Notes under the pieces: model-generated | The model's input: the letters and a program-made list of their open reading frames with translations, nothing else | Databases searched by the model: none | Told to the model about the DNA's origin: nothing | Source: Saprospiraceae bacterium | Lineage (GTDB): Bacteria; Bacteroidota; Bacteroidia; Chitinophagales; Saprospiraceae | Assembly (NCBI GenBank): GCA_016715965.1 | Contig: JADJXG010000001.1 | Location: 2,857,501 to 2,921,500 of the forward strand | Length of the DNA stretch: 64,000 nucleotides | Reading direction: 5' to 3' | Shown here: positions 7,481 to 17,375 of the stretch, in pieces | Numbering within the stretch: position 1 is the stretch's first letter | How the letters are laid out: each line of letters opens with the position of its first letter | Program-made: the position numbers and the translations under genes

Positions 7481-8575
7481 ATGGATGAATTATTGGAAAA
7501 AATCGTAGGTGTTCTAAAGGGGATCCAAGAACCTGAGACAAAAGTTGACATTGTCAGCTTGAAAATGGTAAGAAATTTGAAAGTAATTGACCACAATATT
7601 TCTTTTGACCTTTATCTGCCCAATCAGAATTACAGCCATAAAGAAATCTTGTATTCGTCCATTGAAACAGCCATTCAACTAAATTTTCCTGAATATAAAG
7701 TGCACGCCCATTTTGTAATCAAATCGGCTTATGCAGAAACACCCAATGCATTGTTGCCACAAGTGTCAAACTTTATAGCAGTTTGCTCCGGAAAAGGTGG
7801 TGTGGGAAAATCAACAGTTTCAGTCAATCTGGCCATTGCACTGCACCGGATGGGTTTTAAAACCGGTCTGCTCGATGCGGATTTGTATGGACCCTCCCTT
7901 CCCACCATGATGGGTATTAAGAACATTCGTCCACAAGTCGTCGAAAAAGAAGGTAAAAAGCTTTTGGTGCCCGTTATGGCACAAGGTATTCCGGTAATTT
8001 CACTGGGCAATATTATTGAACCTGAACAAGCTGTTGTATTGAGGGGTCCAAGGCTTGCTGCCATCATCAAGCAGTTTTTTCAAGAGACTCATTGGCCCTC
8101 ATTGGATTATTTGATCATCGATCTTCCTCCAGGTACCGGAGATGTTCAGCTGACACTTGTCCAAACCATTCCTCTGACCGGTGTAGTGATGGTGACCACT
8201 CCACAGGAAGTGGCCGTGATTGATGCGATAAAAGCTGCAAATATGTTTAGCATGGATCAAATCAAAGTCCCTATTTTAGGGGTAGTGGAAAATATGTCCT
8301 GGTTTGAACCGGAAGACAATCCAGGGAAAAAGTATTATATTTTTGGGCAACATGGAGGTACCCGTTTGGCACACTTTACCCATTCGACCGTATTGGGTCA
8401 AATACCAATTGTTGAAACTTTGCGGGAAAGGTCCGACAATGGGACTGTCTTTGATACCATAATAAATGAGAGTTACCCTGTTTTGTATTCCCAGATTGCT
8501 GCATCGCTCGATCAGAAAGTTCAGTTGCGCAATTCAATTTTATCTCCCACGCAGGCAGTTTTGCCTTCTATCTGA
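7481..8575 (+). CDS. apbC: Mrp/ApbC Fe-S cluster carrier ATPase
   Basis: 364 residues. Residues 1-75 form an MIP18/DUF59-like domain; the P-loop ATPase domain follows with the deviant Walker A SGKGGVGKSTVSVNLA near residue 105, GLLDADLYGPSLP, and LPPGTGDVQLTL. The family carries and transfers Fe-S clusters to apo-proteins in the cytoplasm. The C-terminal ENMSWF-YYIFGQHGG block is typical of the group. It is read divergently from the RibF fusion gene and lies 11 bp before pyrF. A -7 box TAATTTTG (7451-7458) lies upstream. Confidence 0.92.
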   Translation: MDELLEKIVGVLKGIQEPETKVDIVSLKMVRNLKVIDHNISFDLYLPNQNYSHKEILYSSIETAIQLNFPEYKVHAHFVIKSAYAETPNALLPQVSNFIAVCSGKGGVGKSTVSVNLAIALHRMGFKTGLLDADLYGPSLPTMMGIKNIRPQVVEKEGKKLLVPVMAQGIPVISLGNIIEPEQAVVLRGPRLAAIIKQFFQETHWPSLDYLIIDLPPGTGDVQLTLVQTIPLTGVVMVTTPQEVAVIDAIKAANMFSMDQIKVPILGVVENMSWFEPEDNPGKKYYIFGQHGGTRLAHFTHSTVLGQIPIVETLRERSDNGTVFDTIINESYPVLYSQIAASLDQKVQLRNSILSPTQAVLPSI

Positions 8576-8586
8576 ATCCAGAGTCC

Positions 8587-9396
8587 ATGAAAAAAGATCA
8601 AGATTATCTCGCTGGGTTAATAAGACAAAAGAAGAGTTTTCTTTGCGTTGGCCTGGATCCTGATTTGTCGAAAATGCCTGATAGTTACACCACCAACGCA
8701 GCTCCTCTTTTCGAATTTTGTAAAGATGTTATTGAATCGACCAAACACACAGCCATTGCCTATAAGATCAACATTGCTTTTTTTGAAGCTTTTGGTCCTG
8801 ATGGTTGGAAGCAATTGGAAGATCTTAGAGCGATCTTACCGGAAGAGTCTCTTGTGATTGCTGACGCCAAAAGAGCAGACATTGGAAACACCTCTGAGAA
8901 ATATGCTCAGTACTTTTTTGAAAGATTAAACGCAGATGCATTGACATTGCATCCTTATATGGGAATAGACTCTTTGGACCCTTTTCTGGCTTATCCCGAC
9001 AAATGGTCTGTTGTTCTTGCATTGACATCAAACCCCGGAGCTGCAGATTTTGAGCTTCAGAAGATGGCGGATGATTCTTACTTGTTTGAATTGGTTTTAA
9101 GAAAATTTGGGAATTCAACATATTCTGACCGTGTGATGTTTGTGGTAGGCGCTACCCATTCAACTTATTTGGAAAGAGTGAGAAAAAATGTTCCAGATGC
9201 TTTTCTATTGATTCCAGGCGTTGGGGAACAAGGTGGAAATCTGCAACAAACCATCTTGACTGGACGCAATCAGAAGGAAGGTTTGATTATCAATGTGGGA
9301 AGAAAAATTATGTATCCCAAAGGCAAGGACACCAAGCCACAAGATATTCAGTTTGCAGCTGAAGAATTCCATCGACAAATGAAGGAATTTTTTTGA
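8587..9396 (+). CDS. pyrF: Orotidine-5'-phosphate decarboxylase
   Basis: 269 residues, the length of the longer (type 2) bacterial OMP decarboxylases. It makes UMP from OMP, the last step of pyrimidine synthesis. The catalytic Lys-Asp array is visible as IADAKRADIGNTSEKYA, with the substrate-binding FLCVGLDPDLSKMP at the N-terminus and LIPGVGEQGG near the C-terminus, the phosphate-binding loop. It sits 11 bp after apbC, so the two are probably co-transcribed, although no functional link is known. It converges with the next gene. Confidence 0.95.
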   Translation: MKKDQDYLAGLIRQKKSFLCVGLDPDLSKMPDSYTTNAAPLFEFCKDVIESTKHTAIAYKINIAFFEAFGPDGWKQLEDLRAILPEESLVIADAKRADIGNTSEKYAQYFFERLNADALTLHPYMGIDSLDPFLAYPDKWSVVLALTSNPGAADFELQKMADDSYLFELVLRKFGNSTYSDRVMFVVGATHSTYLERVRKNVPDAFLLIPGVGEQGGNLQQTILTGRNQKEGLIINVGRKIMYPKGKDTKPQDIQFAAEEFHRQMKEFF

Positions 9397-9462
9397 TTCA
9401 GCTCAAATCAGAAAAATAAGGATACCAAGCCACTTCTCTTCATTATTTAACAAGCCCGCAGC

Positions 9463-11559
9463 CTAATAAGACTGTTTTAGTATTTTAATTCGTTGGCGGA
9501 TGTTGGTTTGGATAGATGTTACTTCAAGAAAGTATAGTCCATCTGGAATTTGCTGCAGGTCAATGATTACCGGAGAAAGAGATTCCTTATTTGTTTGACT
9601 TAAAATCAATCCAGCTTTTTGATCAAACACTGACACTACCACTGGTTTGGGGATTCGGGCATCCAGATCCAAGCGGAACAAGCCTGTGCCCGGGTTTGGA
9701 TAAATTCTTAAAAAGTCAGCATTAGGATTGTCTAAAAAAGAAGGTACCAGGAAAATAGAGTCTGATTTTGGACTTTCGCAGTTGTTATGGTCGATTACGG
9801 ATAATTGATAAAACCCTCTTTTGGATAAGATCAGTTCAGGGTCTGTACTGCTTGATTGAAAAATACCATCTAAAAACCAATTGTATGTAATAAATCCAGG
9901 ATCGGTTCTTAAAGTGTCTCCAATGATCCGGATTTCTGGTTTGGCTGGTTTTGGGTGAATGGTGATTTCAATTTCCGGAGAGCTTTCAGACAAGCATCCT
10001 TGTTGATCAAGGGTCTTGAGTGTATAGGATCCAGATTTAGTGGCGGGAAAGTTTTTCTGATTGGAATTTTCTACCAACACGGAATCAAGGTACCATTGAT
10101 AAGTAACAAGTTCAGATTCATCACATGCGATGAGCATGATGGTATCCCCTTCGCAGGCATTGGCCTTTAATATTGGAGTGATACAGGCAATTTTTGCTGG
10201 ACTATTTTGCAACAGAAAATCTTTTTTGACCATACACTGACCTTGGCTGACTGTCACAGAATAAGATCCTGCAGCCAGATTTTGAATCGATGCAGTGCTG
10301 TCCCCATTGCTCCAAAGAAATTTCAAGTTGCTCCCTCCGTTCGTGATTTCAATTTTGCCATCTGATTTGCCATCACAACTTGGATTTGAGATGATCTCAC
10401 GAATCGATAAATTACAGGTGTCGCTGATTCTGAAAATTGCTCCATTTGGTCCTCCTGTTCCGATATCGACAAGATACAGATTTCCTGCATGGTCTTCGCC
10501 AAAAGAAGACAATCGGAATCGTGTGTGGGTGTACATGCGCTGATTGTTAAAACTTGTGTCACTTTGCCTGTCTAATCCCCAGACTATGCCGCTGCAATAA
10601 TCCCCATAGATGTATTTCCCATATAGATAGGAGCAACTGTCAGCGCGATAGACATAGCCACCAGTCACTGAACATCCAAGTACAGATTCGTCTCCCTTAT
10701 AGGCGATGACCGGAAAAACATAGGTGTTTCTGGGTGCACAACCATTGAGATTAAATGTAGCGTCTCCTTCATAACACCTCCAGCCATAGTTTTCTCCGCC
10801 GGAAGAGTTTGAGGCTTGGAAATTGATTTCCTCCCATTCTCCCTGTCCAACATCACCAATCCATTGATCTCCTGTCAAACGGTCAAAGGAAAACCTCCAT
10901 GGATTTCTAAGACCTATGGACCAGATTTCCGGTAGCAAAGAAAGAGATCCAACAAAAGGGTTGCTGGGGGGAATCTTATAACCAACCGTGGTGTCCACAT
11001 CAATTCTTAGCATTTTACCCAGTAAACTTTTAGGGTTTTGCGCATAATTTTGTGGGTCGCCACCACTTCCACCATCTCCCATACCGATATAAAGATATCG
11101 ATCCATGCCAAATTTAATACAGCCGCCATTGTGATTTCCATAAGGTTGCGGAATGTTTATAAGGATCCGCTCACTGAGACTATCTGCCTTATTTGGATTG
11201 TTAGGCCTAACCAGGTACTCTGCTACAATCGTATTTCCCGCTCCCTGAGCGCTGTAGTTGACATAAAACTTACCATTGGATGCATAGTCAGGATGAAATG
11301 CCATGCCGAGCAAACCTTGTTCATTTCCTCTGCTGTTGACCTTGCTGACAATATTCAGATAGGGATCGGGTAACAAAATTCCATTTTGAATAATGCGAAT
11401 TCTTCCTTGTTTTTCTATGACAAATATCCGATCATCTCCAGCATGGGTCAGGTAAACAGGCAAACTCAGATTGCCCGTCACTTGAGTTAAACGGATGGCA
11501 TTTTGGGCCAAGGAAAAATGGCTGATCAGAATTAAGAGAATGGAGAAAATTTTATTCAT
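9463..11559 (-). CDS. Secreted PQQ-type sugar dehydrogenase, T9SS cargo
   Basis: 698 residues from ATG at 11559, chosen because MNKIFSILLILISHFSLAQ is a clean signal peptide and because the next gene upstream ends 10 bp before it. About residues 25-380 match the glucose/sorbosone dehydrogenase beta-propeller: QGLLGMAFHPDY, HNGGCIKFG, YIGMGDGGSGGDPQN, GENYGWRCYEG. Then come a SprB-like repeat (CDGKSDGKIEITNGGS), Ig/PKD-like segments and a type A sorting domain (IYPNPGTGLFRLDLDA, then IPDGLYFLEV). It is likely a cell-surface or released oxidoreductase acting on sugars; the cofactor and substrate are inferred from the family only. It forms an operon with the leucine-rich-repeat gene. Confidence 0.88.
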   Translation of the reverse strand: MNKIFSILLILISHFSLAQNAIRLTQVTGNLSLPVYLTHAGDDRIFVIEKQGRIRIIQNGILLPDPYLNIVSKVNSRGNEQGLLGMAFHPDYASNGKFYVNYSAQGAGNTIVAEYLVRPNNPNKADSLSERILINIPQPYGNHNGGCIKFGMDRYLYIGMGDGGSGGDPQNYAQNPKSLLGKMLRIDVDTTVGYKIPPSNPFVGSLSLLPEIWSIGLRNPWRFSFDRLTGDQWIGDVGQGEWEEINFQASNSSGGENYGWRCYEGDATFNLNGCAPRNTYVFPVIAYKGDESVLGCSVTGGYVYRADSCSYLYGKYIYGDYCSGIVWGLDRQSDTSFNNQRMYTHTRFRLSSFGEDHAGNLYLVDIGTGGPNGAIFRISDTCNLSIREIISNPSCDGKSDGKIEITNGGSNLKFLWSNGDSTASIQNLAAGSYSVTVSQGQCMVKKDFLLQNSPAKIACITPILKANACEGDTIMLIACDESELVTYQWYLDSVLVENSNQKNFPATKSGSYTLKTLDQQGCLSESSPEIEITIHPKPAKPEIRIIGDTLRTDPGFITYNWFLDGIFQSSSTDPELILSKRGFYQLSVIDHNNCESPKSDSIFLVPSFLDNPNADFLRIYPNPGTGLFRLDLDARIPKPVVVSVFDQKAGLILSQTNKESLSPVIIDLQQIPDGLYFLEVTSIQTNIRQRIKILKQSY

Positions 11560-11569
11560 CGTCAATTTT

Positions 11570-14500
11570 TTAATTAAACACTGCATATTTGATCACATGA
11601 CGATTGCCTTGTGTATCATTGAATTGAACAAAGTAAATACCCGGCGGACCTTGCCAATCCACCCAAACAGCTTGTTCTTGATGTAGATCGTTTAATCTAT
11701 TTTTAAACAACAAGCTGCCATCTGAATGAAAAATTTGGAGAAGCAGACTTTTATGGAATTGTGTATTCAGGAAGTGGAATCCGGTTTGTGAATGATTTGG
11801 ATTTGGAAATATTTTTATTTTGCTCAGCAGATTCAGATCTTCGGAACCAACATTCATTCTTACCACGAAGGAAAAAATTTGGATGCAATTATTTGCATCT
11901 CGCACGGTAAGGGTATAGTTTCCTCCGCTGAGATTATTCACAACAGAAGTGTTGGCTCCATGGGACCAACTGTACCGATAGGGTTCTTTTCCGCCTTTGA
12001 TTACCACTGAAATCGATCCGTTGGCTGTGCCGTTGTCAGGCCTTATCAGGGTATCGGATACAAACATCACTGGAAAAGAATTTAAAGTAAGTCGGACGAT
12101 GCTGTCACAACCAAAGCGGTTGGGGACTGGTAATTTGATGAAATGGATTCCGGGGGTTTTGTAAGTGCCTCCAAGATAGGGATAATCAAAACCAAAGCAA
12201 GCAGAATCGCTTAAAAATCGCATGCTGCTGGGCACATTGGAAATTTGTATGCACGCTGTATCCCTGCATCCATTATCAGCCTGAACAATCAAACAATATT
12301 GCTTTCCAGTATCAATACGGATGCTCTTACTTGTTTCACCAGTGGACCATTGATAAGACATAAAATCAGCATTGCTGGAAATAAAAGTGTCTCTGCCCTG
12401 GCACAAACTTTGGGGTCCAGTAATCTCTACAAATGGAGCGGAAGATGATTCCACTTCGACACAGGATGAGCCAAAGCAATTGTTTGCATCGGTTACACTT
12501 ACACAATAGATGCCCGGACCATTGACAGTCAGCATCCTTCCGGTATGACCGGTAGACCACAAATAGCTGCTGTAATTTTCCCCGGCATCAAGGGTGGTGC
12601 TCTGTCCGGTACAATGAAATTTAAAACCACCAATTTCAGGCATCAGTTGATTTTGAAACCGTACATTGATCAATATAGTGCGTTCACAAAACTCCGTTCT
12701 TCCTTTTAATTCTACGACAAACAGACCCATGCTATCGACACTGATCTGTGTCCAGTTGCTGTCAGGGTGTGAAAAACGAATTGGTCCCGGCCCTGAAACC
12801 TTCCGCCAGGTATTTTGGATGATGTTGCCAGTAGATGATAAGACACCATCCATGCCGCAAAAAACTTTATTACCACCAGCAGACAATATGGGTCGTGGTA
12901 TAAAATAAACTACCTGAGGTGCGGAATAAGACAGGCAAGGGTGTCGTAGGTTTACCTGCCCCTGTGTATTGTTTTTTGTTATGACTTGAGATACATAATA
13001 GGGAGTATCAAACTTGTACCTGGAAGGGTCAAAGGGAAATACACCATTTTGAGCAAAGCGAATCAGGCTTCCGATGGGTTGTTCGGGATTTGAATAGATG
13101 ATGTAAACCAAAACATCGCCAGGACCCATAATTTGATTTCCAATGCCTTGGACATCTACATTTTGACCCTCACAGATTCTAAGCGTATCCAATCTCATGT
13201 CCCCAGCCAACCCTGTGCATCCACAATCATGGTTTCCGGAAACAGTAAGTAGGCAACTTTTCGAATCTTCAATTTCGATGAAATAATTGGATTTGCAATT
13301 TTGAAACGGGCTGGAATAGCCAAATGATGTAGTGTCAATCGATCCCATACCTGATTTAATCTTGTATGGTGGAGTTCCACTCCGTATGTAAAAACGGACC
13401 GAATATGCAGAATCATTTCCTATCTTCGAAAAAGAAAGACTATCGGCCAACATTTTTGGTAACACCTCAAAATCATAAGACAAATCTGCAGTGGTATCAC
13501 ATGCATTTGCTGCGCGCATTTTTAAACGGTATAACCCAGAGCTTAGATTTTTTAAATTGATGAAAGTGTCAGTTGAGTATTTATAAAGGGAATCATTGAC
13601 AAACCATAAATAATGGCTAGCTCCAAAGACAATGGGCGCCGTATAAAAATGATCATTGCCATCCGGACAATAAGCTTTGGCACCATTGATTGCTCCATTT
13701 TGATTGAGTTGCAAATCTGTTTTTCCCTGAATGACTTTGATTAAAAATTCACAGGTATTACCCCTGCATCCGTCTATGATTATTTGATAGGTCTTTCCTT
13801 TTACAAAACCACCTCCTCCAATGGTAAAAGGCTGATTGCTGCATTGGCTTTGACAATAGAGCGGAGCCTGATCCAGACAATCTTCTTGAATCAACATCTG
13901 TATTCCTTCGTATCTTCCTGTGCTATCTTCCACAACATTGCAATTTCTGGGAAAAACCTCTAGTACAATGGTGTCATGGGTAGCAATAAATAAGAGGTGC
14001 GATGAATTTTGTAAGCTTAAAGAAGAGTCGCAATAATACAAACGGCTGGTATCTCTCTGGCCGCTAAACAACAATCCGCAATAATCATGAAGGTTCCTTG
14101 TGCTGCATAAGACGGGAGCATCTGCACATTGTCTGCCAGCCAGAGGTTGATTGCATCTTCCAGCTTCAAATACTACAACGCGGCTTCTTCCAATTTCAAT
14201 TTCAAAATTGTTGAATCGATCATTCCGAACTGAACCAGAATAGTAACCTTCATCGATCTCAGATGCATTGATAATTTGATAAAAATTTTGATCCGTAATT
14301 GTGAGGTCTTCGTCGTCTTTTATCCATTTGTAATTGTTGTCAGGGACATTTCCATCCACATTGAGTCGTATGGCATAATTTGTACCAGCAGTAACATATA
14401 AAATACTATCCAGTGGAATGGGTTTTTGTGGATTAAATTCAAAATAAACATTTCTTGGCATGTTGAGGAGTGGGATCAAATCCTCAAATGAAAATAAATT

Positions 14501-15388
14501 ATTTTTGATATCCAGTCCAAACGGGGGCACATTACCCCAGGATCGCACCAAACTATAATCCGGAATCGAACTAAAATTGTTTTCCTCGATTCTCAAACTG
14601 ATCAATGGGGCATTTGTCCAATCCGGTACCATGCCGGTAAAATGGTTGTTGTTTAACCACACACTTTGCAAATTGGTCAAAGCGCTGAAGGCTGGTGAAA
14701 TGTTGCCTCTGAATTGATTGTTGGAAAGATATAGTTCTCTGAGGTTGGTGATCGCGCTAAGGCCGATTGGAATTACCCCAGAAAATTGATTGTTGCTCAA
14801 ATCCAATACCCGTAGAGACGTCATCGAAGAGAGTTGTTCTGGAAGGGGGCCGTAAAACTGATTACCAGCAAGAATCAAGTCTTGCAGAAAAAAAAGTGAA
14901 AGAACTGAACCTGGAAATTCTCCTGTTAATTGATTGTTGGATAGTGTGAGGTAACGCAGTCCGGTAATGTTCTTAATGGATGGGGGGATTTCTCCGGTAA
15001 GTTGATTGGCTTCAATATTGAGGTCCAGCAATTGATTTAGAAAACCGATGTTGCCGGGAATTGGGCCGGTTAATTTATTGTCATAGAGATAGAGCAATTG
15101 GAGATGACTGAGATTGGCCAATTCTACAGGTAAAGTTCCATCCAGATTAAGCCCCTGAAGTCTCAATGCAATCACGCATCCGTTGGCATCCAGCTCTACA
15201 CCATACCAGGTATGGATGGGCTGAGCCAAATTCCATCGGACTAGCCATTGTAAACCATTGGTGCTTTGATACAATTTAACCAAAGCCAATGAGTCAGAAG
15301 CTCTGTTCGATTGTATTGGGTTGATGGTGTTTGAATACATACCGACATTTATTCCCCACCAAGTAAGTAGCAAAAACAAATAATGCAT
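11570..15388 (-). CDS. Giant leucine-rich-repeat surface protein, T9SS cargo
   Basis: 1272 residues. The N-terminal signal segment is short (MHYLFLLLTWWGINVG). About residues 65-300 hold plant-like 24-residue leucine-rich repeats of the form LTGxIPxxIxxLxxLxxLxLxxNQ, preceded by a DSLALVKLYQSTNGLQW cap found in such proteins. The middle is Cys- and Asn-rich with Ig/PKD-like modules (LWSTGHTGRMLTVNGPGIYCVSV and similar, repeated twice). A SprB-like repeat (DNGTANGSISVVIKGG) precedes the type A sorting domain (IFPNPNHSQTGFHF, then PPGIYFVQF). It is likely exposed on the cell surface for adhesion or protein binding; the ligand is unknown. The downstream dehydrogenase gene starts 10 bp after its stop. 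Confidence 0.85.
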   Translation of the reverse strand: MHYLFLLLTWWGINVGMYSNTINPIQSNRASDSLALVKLYQSTNGLQWLVRWNLAQPIHTWYGVELDANGCVIALRLQGLNLDGTLPVELANLSHLQLLYLYDNKLTGPIPGNIGFLNQLLDLNIEANQLTGEIPPSIKNITGLRYLTLSNNQLTGEFPGSVLSLFFLQDLILAGNQFYGPLPEQLSSMTSLRVLDLSNNQFSGVIPIGLSAITNLRELYLSNNQFRGNISPAFSALTNLQSVWLNNNHFTGMVPDWTNAPLISLRIEENNFSSIPDYSLVRSWGNVPPFGLDIKNNLFSFEDLIPLLNMPRNVYFEFNPQKPIPLDSILYVTAGTNYAIRLNVDGNVPDNNYKWIKDDEDLTITDQNFYQIINASEIDEGYYSGSVRNDRFNNFEIEIGRSRVVVFEAGRCNQPLAGRQCADAPVLCSTRNLHDYCGLLFSGQRDTSRLYYCDSSLSLQNSSHLLFIATHDTIVLEVFPRNCNVVEDSTGRYEGIQMLIQEDCLDQAPLYCQSQCSNQPFTIGGGGFVKGKTYQIIIDGCRGNTCEFLIKVIQGKTDLQLNQNGAINGAKAYCPDGNDHFYTAPIVFGASHYLWFVNDSLYKYSTDTFINLKNLSSGLYRLKMRAANACDTTADLSYDFEVLPKMLADSLSFSKIGNDSAYSVRFYIRSGTPPYKIKSGMGSIDTTSFGYSSPFQNCKSNYFIEIEDSKSCLLTVSGNHDCGCTGLAGDMRLDTLRICEGQNVDVQGIGNQIMGPGDVLVYIIYSNPEQPIGSLIRFAQNGVFPFDPSRYKFDTPYYVSQVITKNNTQGQVNLRHPCLSYSAPQVVYFIPRPILSAGGNKVFCGMDGVLSSTGNIIQNTWRKVSGPGPIRFSHPDSNWTQISVDSMGLFVVELKGRTEFCERTILINVRFQNQLMPEIGGFKFHCTGQSTTLDAGENYSSYLWSTGHTGRMLTVNGPGIYCVSVTDANNCFGSSCVEVESSSAPFVEITGPQSLCQGRDTFISSNADFMSYQWSTGETSKSIRIDTGKQYCLIVQADNGCRDTACIQISNVPSSMRFLSDSACFGFDYPYLGGTYKTPGIHFIKLPVPNRFGCDSIVRLTLNSFPVMFVSDTLIRPDNGTANGSISVVIKGGKEPYRYSWSHGANTSVVNNLSGGNYTLTVRDANNCIQIFSFVVRMNVGSEDLNLLSKIKIFPNPNHSQTGFHFLNTQFHKSLLLQIFHSDGSLLFKNRLNDLHQEQAVWVDWQGPPGIYFVQFNDTQGNRHVIKYAVFN

Positions 15389-15563
15389 TTTTCAGTAATT
15401 CTTTATGTTGAATATAAAATTTACAACATTGCTTAAGAAATAGCGAAATGTTCGCGGGAAATTCCAGTTAAAATTACAAATATTTCAATGGTCTATTGAG
15501 AAAAATTCGTAGTAAATTATAATGTAATATATAAAAGTTTGATATTAAGAATGAAACTTATGG

Positions 15564-16580
15564 CTATGACCATATGTGAACTTCTTGTTCCAACTCAATG
15601 CCAAACATTTTTTGGACAGAGGCCCTGATCTCATCCGCTAACAGGATTATTTCCGGAGCACTCCCGTTTCCATAATTTACGATGACAAGTGCTTGTTGTG
15701 TATGGGTTCCAACGTTGCCTTTTCGTATCCCTTTGAAGCCTGCTTCCTGGATTAACCAGGCTGCTGGAATTTTGACCTGATTGTTTGCAAGATGGAAGGC
15801 CGGAATATTTGGAAAGCTGATTTTTAAAGAATCAAAATGACTTGAGCTCACTACAGGATTTTTAAAGAAACTGCCTGCATTGCCAATGATTGTCGGATCC
15901 GGCAATTTTGAAGTTCTGATTTCAATCACTGCATTGCTTACATCTTTGGGTGAGGGTTGGAAGATTCCTTTTGCTTTGAGATGGCTGTGGAGATCTCCAT
16001 AGTCAAGTTTGAGTTTGGCTGTCCTGCTCAATTTCAAATGTACATGAGTGATGGCCACCTTTCCTTTAAGTTCATGCTTAAAGATACTGTCTCTGTAAGC
16101 CAATCGGGCACCTGTTCTATTGATGGACAAATTTTTTCCTTCGGGTAAATGCACCCCCTCACAACGCACAAAAGAATCTACAAGTTCGACCCCATAGGCC
16201 CCGATATTTTGAACGGGTGCAGCGCCAACAGAACCCGGTATCAGGCTCAGGTTTTCCAAGCCAAAAAGACCGTTTTCGATGGTCCAAAGTACAAGTTGGT
16301 GCCAGTTTTCGCCGGCGCCAATCCGAAGAATCACTTCATCTCCCGTGTCGTGGATAATTTCCTTTCCTTTTATCTCCATTTTGATCACCGGTCTGGAAAG
16401 CTGGGGCATCATAACTATGTTGCTGCCTTCTCCCAAAAGATAATACTCATGGGGAGCACATCCAAAGAAAGAATCCAACTCAGATTCTTTATGGACAATT
16501 AGCAAGGTCGGACAAGCAGAATCCAATTGGAATGTATTGAATTTTCGCAAACTGATCATGGCGCGTTTGGTTTGACTCAT
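15564..16580 (-). CDS. murB: UDP-N-acetylenolpyruvoylglucosamine reductase
   Basis: 338 residues. It reduces UDP-GlcNAc-enolpyruvate to UDP-MurNAc in peptidoglycan synthesis. FAD-binding motifs are YLLGEGSNIVM and LIPGSVGAAPVQNIGAYGVEL. The catalytic Ser lies in NAGSFFKNPVVS and the catalytic Glu in the C-terminal LEQEVHIW, the type I MurB arrangement. The start at 16580 overlaps the upstream gene's stop as ATGA; a second ATG seven codons later (MISLRKF) is an equally good start by homology. Confidence 0.95.
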   Translation of the reverse strand: MSQTKRAMISLRKFNTFQLDSACPTLLIVHKESELDSFFGCAPHEYYLLGEGSNIVMMPQLSRPVIKMEIKGKEIIHDTGDEVILRIGAGENWHQLVLWTIENGLFGLENLSLIPGSVGAAPVQNIGAYGVELVDSFVRCEGVHLPEGKNLSINRTGARLAYRDSIFKHELKGKVAITHVHLKLSRTAKLKLDYGDLHSHLKAKGIFQPSPKDVSNAVIEIRTSKLPDPTIIGNAGSFFKNPVVSSSHFDSLKISFPNIPAFHLANNQVKIPAAWLIQEAGFKGIRKGNVGTHTQQALVIVNYGNGSAPEIILLADEIRASVQKMFGIELEQEVHIWS

Positions 16581-17215
16581 GATTGATATTGAGGTCTGAT
16601 CTTATTTTGCCTGGATTTGAATAGTTGTGTTTTGCTTAGTATCCCAATATTAAAACTCAAGGCTTGATCTGCTCCGGCACCTATCCTGGTATAGAGATAC
16701 ATCGAATACCCACCGACTCCTCCACCGACCGCAAGTTCTAGGACATAAGTTCGAAAGAAAGTACGCTTTAGTCCTGGATAATTTTTGCTTAGCCCAAACC
16801 ATTCTGTGCGATTCATTTGGACCCCAAGCCCGGCGCTGTAACCGATTAATTTGTCGGTACTGGTACCACTCAAAGCGCCATAATTGTATTTGAGCAAAAT
16901 GGGAAAGCCAATGGCGCCAAGCCCTTTGTATTCCTGGAGGTCTAAGGATAGTGGAGCAAAGTTGGCGGCTGCTTCCAAGGCTATTCCATTGTTTTTTATG
17001 CCATGGGAAAGTTGGACGCCAATGGGAATGCCCGAAAAAACAGCTCCTGACGACCTGCTGTGCATGGATTCTTTGGTGTAGGGATTGGTGTAAATTTGGT
17101 AAACATCTATGCCAGCAATGATAGATGTTTGGAATTGTGCATTAATAGGGTAGAATGAATTCAGGAAAATAAAGGTGAAAAAGCCAATAGTGATTAAAAT
17201 TTGCTTGGATTGCAT
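16577..17215 (-). CDS. Outer-membrane beta-barrel-like protein
   Basis: 212 residues from ATG at 17215. The longer frame from 17308 adds 31 residues with no signal character, whereas MQSKQILITIGFFTFIFLNSFYPINAQ is a good signal peptide. The mature protein has alternating strands with many Gly/Tyr/Leu residues (IAGIDVYQIY, LELAVGGGVGGYSMYLYTRIGAG) as in small outer-membrane barrels. It is translationally coupled to murB through an ATGA overlap, but no functional link is evident. The role is unknown. Confidence 0.65.
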   Translation of the reverse strand: MQSKQILITIGFFTFIFLNSFYPINAQFQTSIIAGIDVYQIYTNPYTKESMHSRSSGAVFSGIPIGVQLSHGIKNNGIALEAAANFAPLSLDLQEYKGLGAIGFPILLKYNYGALSGTSTDKLIGYSAGLGVQMNRTEWFGLSKNYPGLKRTFFRTYVLELAVGGGVGGYSMYLYTRIGAGADQALSFNIGILSKTQLFKSRQNKIRPQYQS

Positions 17216-17375
17216 GCCCAAAAGTAGTTTATTGAATGAGAATATTACTCCGAAAAATTTTAAAATAGATGGATTGTTCGCGTTTGGAAGGATTGTGATT
17301 GATTTCATACGGCTATGTAGATTTTTAAGAGAAGGGTTTCCGATCTATATTTACATTTGAAATAAAAATTGGCCC